From Phytophthora hibernalis (taxonomy: Eukaryota > Oomycota > Peronosporomycetes > Peronosporales > Peronosporaceae), in NCBI GenBank assembly GCA_012656075.1, contig JAAKBF010000089.1, positions 62,001 to 126,000 on the forward strand: DNA of 64,000 bases. The letters run 5' to 3'. This document shows positions 21,690 through 30,799 of the stretch, piece by piece (position 1 is the stretch's first letter; each line of letters begins with the position of its first letter). The notes beneath the pieces were generated by a model. The model made no database searches. It was not told the DNA's origin and saw only the letters and a list, made by a program, of their open reading frames with translations. The translations under genes were made by a program, and so were the position numbers.

Positions 21690-22728
21690 GTCCAAGCTGA
21701 GCGACGAGGCCGGATATCAACGGCACAAGACGAAGAATGTCGATGGTCTGACCTGAAGAAATATTTGCGAGGTGAATTCGATGAGCTCACTCGGCGAAGA
21801 GCCGGCGACGCCGGCAAAGTAGCCGATAATTTGTACTCAGCGAGGACGGCCTACTATATTACATGAGCCGTCGCAGAGAGCGAGGTAGACCCGACGAGCA
21901 CGACACGAAGCTAAGAATGGTAGTGCCAACTACACTCATCGACGAAATCTTGGCGAATTGCCATAACTCCATCAAGGCATCGTCAGGACTTATCACCGAG
22001 TGAAGGCCGATTACTATTGGATCGGTCTGTATGCCGATGTGGTCAAGCATGTGCAAGCCTGTGAAGATTGCAACACCAGTAAGAGCAAGCCTCAACTTCG
22101 CGGATATTCGCCAGGTAACGTCGTCTCCGATCGACCTTTCCAGATTGTGTCGATGGACTTCGTTATACCCTTGCCGAAGACTCAGCGAGGAAACACGGCT
22201 CTCCTGCTATTCCAAGACCACTTCACCGGGTTTGTCATCGCTAAGGCGATGGGCGATACTGGGGCACTCGAAGTAGCTAAAGCATTCGAAGAGTGCATAT
22301 TCCGTCGATTTGGCGCACCATCGCTCATCCGACACGACCGAGACCCAAGATTTATGAGCGAAGTCTTTCAGACTTTCTCGGAGATGATGCAGTCTAGGTC
22401 TCGAGCTACACTGAGTTACCGACCACAAGCGAACGGGCAGCAAGAACGCAGTGTGAAGACCATGATACAAACGGTGCGTGTCTACGTGGAAGACCCGCTT
22501 CAAGCTGACTGGGACGACATCGCTGAGAAACTAGTCTATGCCATCAACAATTCGAGGGATTCGACTCGGCGAGAAACGCCATTCTACTTAGTGCACGGTT
22601 GGGACGCCCAGTCAACACTCAAATCGATGACATCCTCCATTCGCCGAGTCTCGAAAGACTCCGCGAAACAAACCACCTCAGCGAAAGCCACAAAATGGCG
22701 TCGAGAAGCTAACCGACAACGGGAATAG
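21690..22728 (+). pseudogene. Family A pol: integrase
   Basis: The zinc-binding region is partly seen at 22000-22100 (KADYYWIGLYADVVKHVQACEDCN). The catalytic core has VSMDFVIPLPK (first D, about 22150), IRHDRDPRFMSEVF (second D, about 22330) and RPQANGQQERSVKTM (E, about 22420-22460), with the spacing expected for D,D-35-E. It joins the cDNA copy to the host chromosome. The N-terminal HHCC part is split by a frame change at about 21990, and the frame ends at 22728. Confidence 0.93.
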
Positions 22729-22928
22729 CGCTCAAACTAGCCTATGAGTACCAGCTAAAGGAAAAGGCCCGGCGAGCAAAGGAACACAACGACTCGCTGA
22801 GTCGGAGCGAGCAGAGAGCCATACCGAATGACTCGACGAGCGAGGAGACAGCTGAAGCAAACAATAGCGACGGACTCGCCGAGTCAAAACAGTCTCTGTT
22901 CAAGATTGGAGACCAAGTCTGGCTGTTC

Positions 22929-23429
22929 ATGGAGCGTGTCAAACCAGGCCTGAAGAAGAAGCTAGCCCATCGATGGCACGGCCCGTTCCGGATCAAGCAG
23001 AAGATCGAGGAGTTCGCCTACGAGCTGGAGCTGCCAGACAAGAGCGGCTACCGGTTCTATCCAGTAGTCCACGTGTCCAGACTAAAGAAAGTGACCGAGC
23101 TCGGCGAAAGGCCTACGACTTCGCTAGTCAAAGGGCTCAGCGAAACCGATCGATTGGATTTCGACGAGGAACTGCTGCCAGAAGACAGTTGGGAACCTGA
23201 CGAACGGACTGGTCGATATGAAGTCGAAGCCATCCTTAGGGACGAAATGCCACTCTCGACGAGTACGGATCGAGCCCAGCGTCGGTTTCTGGTAAAATGG
23301 GTAGGCTATGACGAACCCAGCTGGGAACCACTGTCGAATTTATCGTGTGGAGGTCTTCTCTTCGACTATCTTCGACAAAAGAAACGTGAAAACCGTCTGC
23401 AAATGGTGCAAGTTGCCGACGAGTGTTAA
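22929..23429 (+). CDS. Family A pol: integrase C-terminus with GPY/F module and chromodomain
   Basis: LKKKLAHRWHGPFRIKQKIE is the GPY/F-type module of Ty3/gypsy integrases, here 'HGPF'. After FYPVVHVSRLK and an acidic linker comes a chromodomain: YEVEAILRDE, RFLVKWVGYDEPSWEP and a C-terminal helix LLFDYLRQKKREN. Chromodomains on integrases recognise histone marks and steer insertion into chromatin, which defines chromoviruses. It ends at 23429. This last piece of pol is uninterrupted over 166 residues. Confidence 0.92.
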   Translation: MERVKPGLKKKLAHRWHGPFRIKQKIEEFAYELELPDKSGYRFYPVVHVSRLKKVTELGERPTTSLVKGLSETDRLDFDEELLPEDSWEPDERTGRYEVEAILRDEMPLSTSTDRAQRRFLVKWVGYDEPSWEPLSNLSCGGLLFDYLRQKKRENRLQMVQVADEC

Positions 23430-23628
23430 AAGCTATTGCAATATGACAAAATACCACCGACCTGTGAAGACAAGCAGGCAGGTCGAGTGAGCGAAAGCTT
23501 CTGCGTCAACTTATATTTTTGAAATTACGAAATGAATGAGTACGGACCACATGAAGAAAAAGAAATAACTACCAAGACTCATCGAAAACGGCAACTGGGC
23601 GAACTGGGAGTCTCCGCGAAACGAATGC
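23430..23628. terminator. Convergent spacer between pol and the antisense ORF, with hairpin
   Basis: About 200 bp separate the end of pol from the end of the antisense ORF. At 23458-23485 there is a perfect inverted repeat, CGACCTG...CAGGTCG, with a 14-base loop. The position matches the hairpin pairs in family B (30490-30650 and 58208-58363). A role in 3'-end formation of the two converging transcripts is an inference. Confidence 0.45.
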
Positions 23629-26600
23629 TTAGACCTCGTCGAAAATTTGCTCGAAAATGTGAAGACCGACACGATTGGCCGGAGGCTGAGCATTCGCGTC
23701 ACAAACAGGAGGCTCTGGTTCGTTGGGGTCAGTGTCCTCCTGCAAGGCCCTCTTGACGTCGCCGACGGAAAATTCCCAGGGGCAAACACTGGAAACTCTG
23801 GGTTGCGCGGACGGAAACACGTGTTGTATGGGTGCAACTCTGGACGAGTCACCCACCACACTCGCCAAGGTTCTTGAACGTCCAAGTCCTTGAGCTTAGC
23901 GAACCGATTCGATCGAGACGGGAACATTGGCTGGTTGATCAACGAATATGTGGGAACCTTAGGCTCAAAATAGAGCTCGGAGTCGAGGGCCTCGAGCTGA
24001 GCGAGAACTGACTGCAGCCCGGAGAGCTTCCTCGTAGGTCTTCATGACGATCCGCAACAGGTCGCCTCGACGCTTACGCTCAAGAGTGTACACCGCCCAC
24101 AACTCGTGAATGGCGGCGAACTCCGACGCGGGCGAGCCTGGATTTAGGTCTGGGTGTAAACCCAACAAGACACTTGAATCCACGATCCAGTGATTCCTCT
24201 CCCAGAGAGCCACGAAAATCTTGGTACGAGAATCGGGGAGTTGCGACTCGTCGAATTTCCGACTATCACCCAAGAAACGAGCCCAAGCGTCACAAACGAT
24301 CATCTCGCCGGGACGAAAATTGGAGTCTCCGGGAACTGGGCGAGAACTTGTTGGTAGGGGTGAGACGGATTGAACACATCCATCCACTTCTGAAGCCCGT
24401 CGAGAGTAGTTGGCGTCGGCCCACACTAGACTTGCCTCCGATATCTAGCATCTTGACCGGAGAACGACAAGCCAACATTTTCGCCCAGCAACGCGCAGAC
24501 CCATAATGATAGAACTCCACGTTGCGAATCTGACGCATTGAAGGAGACTCTCGAGCCTCGCGCGCAACCGCCTGTGCCGCACGACCACGCCGTGTCGTGA
24601 TTGGAAACTGCAGCGGTGCTGGCAATTCCACCGTGCCAGGAGTCGGCGAAGGAGTGTTCGGAGTCTTCTTGGATGACTTCGACGAGGGCAAACCCGTCGA
24701 AAGCTTGTTGGAAGCCGGCGCCTTGCCTTTTGTAGATGACGTGGCGACAGGAGCAACGGCCCAAACCGTTTTGGGTTTTGAAGCCTTAGGTTTGGCGGCC
24801 TGAGGGGCCGGGACAATCTTGCTCGACGACTTGGGACCAGAATCATCAACAATCGATGAGTTCTTGGCTTTATTGGCAGCTCGGCGAGAAGACTTGGGAG
24901 CAGCTCGCTTCTTCGACGAACCCTTCGATCGAGGAGCCGGTGAACTTCCTCGTGAAGAGCTCGTGGCCACAGATAAACTCACCAGAACGGCTGACGAACT
25001 CGCCAAGTCCGGATCAACGGAGCTCGACGAGTCTGCCCCAAGATCTGGTGACTCGTCGACGTGAGCCTCAGCCTCATTAACTTCGACCGAAACCTCGTCG
25101 TGGGGAGGACTCAGCGAGTGTCGCTGAGGATAATAGCCACTCGAATTGGCGCGGCTAAGACCAGCCGCCAGAGAGCAGAGGCGGCGCCGCCCTGGAATAG
25201 GCAGCGAAGGCGCATGATCAGCGACCACTTCCGCTCTGAGCAAAGTCGTCGATGCGTCGAAAACCTCCTGGCCAGGTACGATACGCTCAAACTCGCCGCG
25301 AGAAACACTCTTAGACCGGCTCCGTCGGGCCCGGCCGCCGTCGGATTCGCTGGGTTAGAATACCGACGGAGGCGTTCGGCCGGAGTCAATGTCTTCAGTG
25401 GCGCGCTCCTTAGCTGAGAGACCGAACGGTGTATCCGGCGTCGCGACCCCGACTTAGACCGCGTGCGGTGTGAAGAACTCGACGAAGGCACAGGTGAGAC
25501 CGCGGAGAAAGTCGGAGAAACCACCAACGCTGCGCTCGTCGGAGTAACATTAGTCGAGCTCGTCGATGTTGAAATCGCCGAGCCCGAAGATACTCCGCTC
25601 GACGAGTTCGCTGGGTGGAGAGAGAGTAACTTCGCAGGACCGACGCGAAGAACGAAGCTCCAACGACTCGGGAAAGCGCTCGGCGAGTAGCCGATAAAGA
25701 CGAGCGTTAATCTGGAGATCCCTAGGATCCAGTCCCGGGACGTCCACGCCACCCAGAGCAGCGACAACCAAGTGCGGGTCGTGTACGTGGTAGCGACCGC
25801 GGTGAGCGATAATACGCTTCTGCCGCAGGAAGGTACCCTGCAACGTCTCGATCGTTCGACGAGCTTCCCGGAGAGCGTGGTCATCACCCGAGCAAAGCAA
25901 GACCGTGGAGCTTCCGAATGGTCGCCTTGGCAGCACGAGTACGGTCGTTTTGCTGAGCGACAATGGTCCGGGACTCCGCCGTGAGCTGAGCGATCGCCTT
26001 GTTAAACGATTATGTTAGCTCAGTTGTGCGCAAAGAACCTGAACGATAGATCGGGTTCTTTGGTAACCAGCTCTTTGGCGACGGTATCTAACTGGTGGCG
26101 CAAAGAGGCTGACTCAGCGATCGCTGACTCCATTCTCTTGTACCGAGTAGAAGCCACTCGCTCAGATTTGGCGAGCTTGGTCCGAAGCTCGGCGATTTCG
26201 GCAGACACATCCGGGAGAGGCACAACATCACGCTGCAACGCAGCCAAGATGGAAGCTGGCGATTTTGTCCCAAGAATGGCTTGGCGAGTTGCAGCGTCGG
26301 CGGATGGAGGAGAGCTGGTCAGCAGAAACGAGACCAGCTGAGCGAGAGAAGCATCACGCTGTCTCTGCTCTTCTCCTTGCTGAGCAAGAGCTCGACGAAT
26401 CCCAGCGAGGACAGCGGAATCACCTGCCGCGAGATTCGCCGAGTCACCCACTGGATCAGGTAGGTTGGCTGAGCTATCAGCAATATCCACCGTTGAGTCC
26501 AGCGGTCCCGGCCGATCCGAAGTATCAGCCTGCTGGGGATCTTGGGTGGCCTCTGCAGAGGGCGTCGGAGCTTGACTGGACCCAGCGACGGAAGGCTCCG

Positions 26601-27018
26601 GCGAGCCCAGCGAGTTTGTCAAGTCGACAAGGTCCCGAGAATCCATCGATGAGTCGATGAACGGGTCCGAAGCGACGAAACTTGGGCTTGGAGGTCCGAC
26701 GACGTGCGAACAGCGCTTCTACGGCCGCGATCGAGGAAGTCGATCACACTTGAGGAGCAAATAAGCTCGCTGGGAAGAACCAACTCGACGAGACGGCGGT
26801 AGCTGTAAGTCCGCAGCGGGAAGCTACTTAGCGCACGCACGCGGCGGGTTAGATGACAATCTTGAGGACAAGAAGCATGCCAAGCGCGGGAGGCTTACCT
26901 GGTCAGCGAGAGAAGCAGTGGCGTCCTCGACAGGCTTCCTGAAGATGACAGCACTTGACTCGACGAGATTTCCAACCGAAGGAAAGTTGGAGAGCGGAGT
27001 GATGGTCGAGACACTCAT
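23629..27018 (-). pseudogene. Antisense accessory ORF of family A, function unknown
   Basis: This ORF runs against gag-pol from near the 3' LTR towards the end of pol. A possible first exon (27018-26899, MSVSTITPLSN...) ends in GTAAGC; an acceptor CCGTAG at 26719 would join it in frame to SSMDSRDLVDLTNSL (ATG at 26646). The N-terminal region is Ser/Pro/Ala/Asp-rich, followed by a predicted coiled coil (SAEIAELRTKLAKSERV, about 26200). A middle segment (LREARRTIETLQGTFLRQKR) and a very Ser/Lys-rich, probably nuclear region (24600-25050) follow. The C-terminal part contains TKIFVALWERNHWIVDS (about 24200) and EPWRVWWVTRPELHPYNT (about 23850). These two align with the family B version at 57300-57720. 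I recognise no known domain. Several frame changes show this copy is decayed. Confidence 0.75.
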
Positions 27019-27040
27019 CAGCCTGGCTCGTATCACGCCC

Positions 27041-27048
27041 GGGGCAGT
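27041..27048 (+). other. Polypurine tract
   Basis: GGGGCAGT lies immediately before the 3' LTR. The equivalent GGGGGCAGT abuts the 3' LTRs of the family B elements (complement at 29787-29795 and 54384-54391), so it is the likely plus-strand primer. Confidence 0.75.
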
Positions 27049-28052
27049 TGTAGTGTAGAGAAATCCAGATTTTGGGTAACCTTACACTAGGGAGACCAGT
27101 GGGTACATCGCACGCAAGAGGATCAAGTGGATACATCGCCAAGTGGATACATCGCCAAGTGGATACATCGCACTCAACAGGGAACGGACTTGATCGGGAA
27201 CCGCACTTAGCTGGGCTCAGCGAAGGACGGACTCATCGATGGACGGACTCGGCGATAATCGACTCGGCGAAAGTTGGACTCGGCGAAAGTCGACTTGGCG
27301 AGAATATGCCTCGAGGGAGATATACCAACTGGGGATAAATCAGGATCTGAGCGAAGAGTCGCCGAGAGGTAGGTACACAGCTCGACACCAAGGGACGGAG
27401 CGGAGCGAAGAGTCGCAGGGAGATCTGTAACGACTCCATTTCATTAGATATTTGTATAGGACCGATAGAAGACCATATCGAAGAGCCCAAAGGGGCTCTC
27501 CAATGACATAGAGATAACAATCAGAGCAGAATCTTCTAAGTCCAAGAACAGCGTACACTTTTCCGGTAAGTCCCTGCGTGGGATGGATTATGTCTGCTGT
27601 CGTTCCCCGAGAGGCATAGCTTGTAGGGGAGCCGTCTGGTAGCGCCAAGAGATCAAGGTCGGCCCGGGGTGGGCACTTCTCGCTACCAAGCGAAGCCATG
27701 TCTCGTCGATTCAACGAGCCGGTGGGTCTGCACAACCCAGGACACCGTAACCTCCTAGCTGGGCGTAATCTGCGCCTGGTAACCTGTAAACGCGCTCGCG
27801 CGCTGCCGTCCATCCTTTGGTGGAGGGCACAGGGTTTGCACGGAGACTGCCCCGCTCAGGCGAGTCTCTGGAGAGTTTGGTGCTTAGTACTTGTTGGGAA
27901 GAACACTCAACTGAACCCCGGCTGGGGCGAACCGCAAAGAGAACCGACAGAAACCCTGCGCAAGCCCTACATCGCCGACCTGACTCGGCGAATTGTTGTG
28001 CTGTTGCGTGGAAGCCGAACTAACGACGTTTTCTGTGAATCACAATACCACA
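27049..28052 (+). repeat. 3' LTR, family A
   Basis: Begins TGTAGTGTAGAGAAATCC and ends CACAATACCACA. U3 carries three units of AAGTGGATACATCGCC (27127-27172) and a cluster of CTCRGCGA motifs (27205-27300). It is 1004 bp, against 952 for the 5' LTR; substitutions and indels separate the two. Confidence 0.95.
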
Positions 28053-28898
28053 TATTTATGTACTTTTCCCGATAAAAGTTGGAAGTTGCTAGTGGTACAA
28101 AACAGTAATGATGGTCAAATGTATTTTACGCTGGGCATTTATGAAAATTACCAAATCTCTTTTTCAAAAATCGTGCGCGCGGCTGCCACCCAACTCATTA
28201 TCGATTCTACCGGTTCGCCGCACACTCGCCCTCTCCGTCCGAGCTACGCTCCTCGCACCGCCGCTGCCTCTGCTGCTCGTACGTGTACCGCTTAATGCTC
28301 GTATTACCTAGGTGATGAATGCTTACTCGTGTCTATGGAGAGGCCTCAGAGATACCGTTTGGAACCGAAGCAGAGCGGAGGTCTGCAATGGTCGGCGCGT
28401 GGGCCGGAGTAGTTGCCCTCACAAGGAGTTATTTATTGTCCTAGAAACCGCGCCTGGCCGAAGTTGAGGACTTAGAGTAAGGCGCAAGGGGTGGGGCAGG
28501 ACGCGATGAGGCGCCGCTGTGCCGTCGTTAAGTCCGCAGGCGAAAGTCAACGCGTGAGTGTCCGCCCCCGTGCCCGCCTCGCCCCTTCCCGTCTCGTTAG
28601 ATGCATCTTTGATTGTATAAATATAAACCCGCATACGTTTTACAAGACTGTTACCATGACATGTTCGTATACACTAGAAATGGCGTAGATCAAAGGCACT
28701 GTGCCGCGCGAGCACTAGCTTCGTGCGCTCAGACAACTTCGCCTAAACGGCTCTTAGTATCAATGGACCAATGGACTGACGCCACGGCGAGCCGTTTGCG
28801 CAATCTTGAACTTGATACAAGGCCGGGCGCTAGCGCCCGGGCGAGCTCTGAAATTCGAATGAAATGGTGGTGAGCTACTTTGATTAAACACGTATCGG
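28053..28898. other. Unannotated spacer between two LTR elements
   Basis: No gene is recognised. The first 55 bp share 'gctagtggtacaaaac' with 36853-36875, so they belong to a dispersed repeat. A perfect 18-bp palindrome (CCGGGCGCTAGCGCCCGG) lies at 28823-28840, and AAACGGCTC at 28745-28753 pairs with GAGCCGTTT at 28789-28797. The last four bases (28895-28898, TCGG) are the target duplication of the next element. Confidence 0.5.
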
Positions 28899-29786
28899 TG
28901 TCGTGTAGGATCACGCAGAAATTCTCACTACCAAACGGTATGAGTCCCACCAACAACACTTGCTTCCCCTTGTCAGGTCAACGAGCGTTGGATCAAACCT
29001 GAAGACCAGGAACGATCCCTTACGCCGGGTTGTATGTGAACCCTCTGTACACCTAGGTTGTATTAGGCCAACCCAATAACCTGCACCACTAGCCACGAGC
29101 GAGGGCTAGTATGCAATATTGCGCTTTCGCGCGAACCCCGCAGTTCCTCAGAAAGAAGGGTACCGGCTGTCAAGCCTAATATGGGTTAGCCGAAGTAAAA
29201 CCTCGGCGGGTAGTAAAATGTATGGAACACTCGGTTCCACTATAATATATGGTGAACGACGTTTCTCGTCGCTCCCAACACTCGGCCACTCTAATCTCTT
29301 GGACTGACCAGCAACAAACCCTCGGTCCAATGTACCTTAGGCTCGCTGATCAGCATCCCACAAGCCGAGCGTATCCAGACCCTAAGATAAACTAGCTAGA
29401 CTTACTGAAGACAGACTTGACCCTTGGTGACTTGGGGGAAGACTGATGATTTATTTCTGTTGATCTATGGCTCTGAGAGCCTCTGCAGTCAATCATATAG
29501 CTAGTCCTATATGTAAATACAAATATCCAGTGTGAACAGATCCCAGTATGTGATCCCGTACCCGGCTCTATAAGACAGAGGGTACGAAACTGAAATGGGT
29601 ACAAACGAGGGTTTGTACCATCGCCCGGGAGTTTATTATACCTCGGTCACTATCACTCCTATGTCACTACCGCGCGGGGAATGAGATAAGCCAATCGGGT
29701 GGCGTTATCGCGTTTCACCGAAAGGCACAACGTCGGTAATCGGGTGACCGAGCTGTGACCGCTTGGCCCCAAAACCCAACACCACA
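28899..29786 (-). repeat. 3' LTR of the young family B element
   Basis: On the plus strand it begins TGTCGTGTAGGATCACGC and ends CCCAACACCACA; 888 bp. It differs from the partner at 35041 by a C-run length (28968), one A/G (about 29153) and a missing TG (about 29219). Confidence 0.96.
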
Positions 29787-30310
29787 ACTGCCCCCGCCTC
29801 GACGCAAACTCCCGCAAGTAGTGCGCGTCGTGGCGCCTCTTGATCGTGCGTCACGTGATTCTCCATTGCCCCTGTTGGGACAAGCTACGGCTGTCGCTCT
29901 TCATGTTCTCAATGCGTCTGGGGAGGTTCGTTCGTTATCTTCTTTTGCTCTCGTGCCCCCAAGAACATCTTCTGACACCTGTGTATATTCTACACCGTCG
30001 TACGCATTCTCAGGGAATCGATCAACCATCGTCCGACATTTTGGGTTCCGCAGGCGTATCTGTGCCTGCTCTTCGGTTGCCAACTTCTGCGCATCCGACC
30101 ACTAACGGGGCCTCGGAGAGGCTATCCAAGCCTCGGCTGCTGTCGGTCTAGACCAAGCGAGGCACAATGAGTACGATGAGGAAGCCACCGAGGGTTCTTC
30201 ACGTCGCACTCCGGTTCCGGCAGCGGGTGAAATAACTTGCGACCTCCAATCAGGGGTACCTGATCCGATTGTTTTGGCTCACATCGTGTCTGCGGCAGAG
30301 ATCTAGACCT
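29787..30310 (+). pseudogene. Relic of the antisense accessory ORF, family B
   Basis: Directly inside the 3' LTR the plus strand matches the start of the antisense ORF region of the larger family B element (compare ACTGCCCCCGCCTCGACGCA here with 54384 onwards). Frames are short and broken, and the coiled-coil and C-terminal parts are not recognisable. It shows that the antisense region was part of the family before this deletion derivative arose. Confidence 0.6.
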
Positions 30311-30439
30311 CGGTCCTGCCATTTTCGACTTTTCCATTCATCCTTTAACCTGTTTCCACGCCGTCCGAAGCTTGTAGTCCTTCGCAAGGGTAATTCTTGA
30401 GCTTGGGCAATTCCATTTCATCCAATTCCACTCGAAAAT

Positions 30440-30665
30440 CGTTCACGTCACATGTAAATATGCAATTCGATACAATAATAGTTTTCGTCTGTTACCACGG
30501 ACTGCATAACCCCGCAGACAGTTCAATCGCCGATCCGACATTGCAACCGAGCCTCGCAAGAGGCCTGACTGCTCTCAAGGGTCGGTGACATGCAATTCCG
30601 ATACAGTAGTAAATTTCGTCTATCACTACGGGCTGTATCGACCCCGTAGGCAGTTCAATCCTCGG
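30440..30665. repeat. Duplicated hairpin unit between pol and antisense region
   Basis: Two units of about 75 bp (starting 'atgcaattc' near 30460 and 30591 and ending 'cagttcaatc') are repeated. The second folds as CTACGGG (30626-30632), a 10-base loop and CCCGTAG (30643-30649). The same duplicated unit is found at 58170-58380. Confidence 0.7.
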
Positions 30666-30799
30666 TTGCACTCCCAACCAGTCCTCATCATCGCCTTAGA
30701 CCATCTGCAATCGTCGCTCGCTACGCTGCGCATATAGGTAGTGATAGAGTAGCTCACCACACAAAATCAATGGTAGTTTCCATGTCGGCACATCAAACC

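Larger units (their letters stand above)
14052..28052 (+). mobile_element. Full-length family A Ty3/gypsy chromovirus with antisense accessory ORF
   Basis: A 14.0-kb LTR retrotransposon with, in order: 5' LTR (14052-15003), primer-binding site (15006-15022), gag, protease, reverse transcriptase, RNase H, second RNase H, integrase, chromodomain, then about 3.4 kb carrying a large ORF on the opposite strand, a polypurine tract (27041-27048) and the 3' LTR (27049-28052). The flanking TATT duplication shows it inserted as one unit. LTRs differ by several substitutions and indels and the coding region has many frameshifts, so it is old and inactive. Normal Ty3/gypsy elements are 5-8 kb; the size here comes from the extra antisense region and long LTRs. 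The whole element is packed with CTCRGCGA motifs. Confidence 0.96.

Noticed and set aside
23511..26660. env-like gene in the chromovirus
   Set aside because: The ORF is antisense, has no signal peptide or transmembrane segment that I can see, and its composition is disordered/nuclear-like rather than glycoprotein-like.
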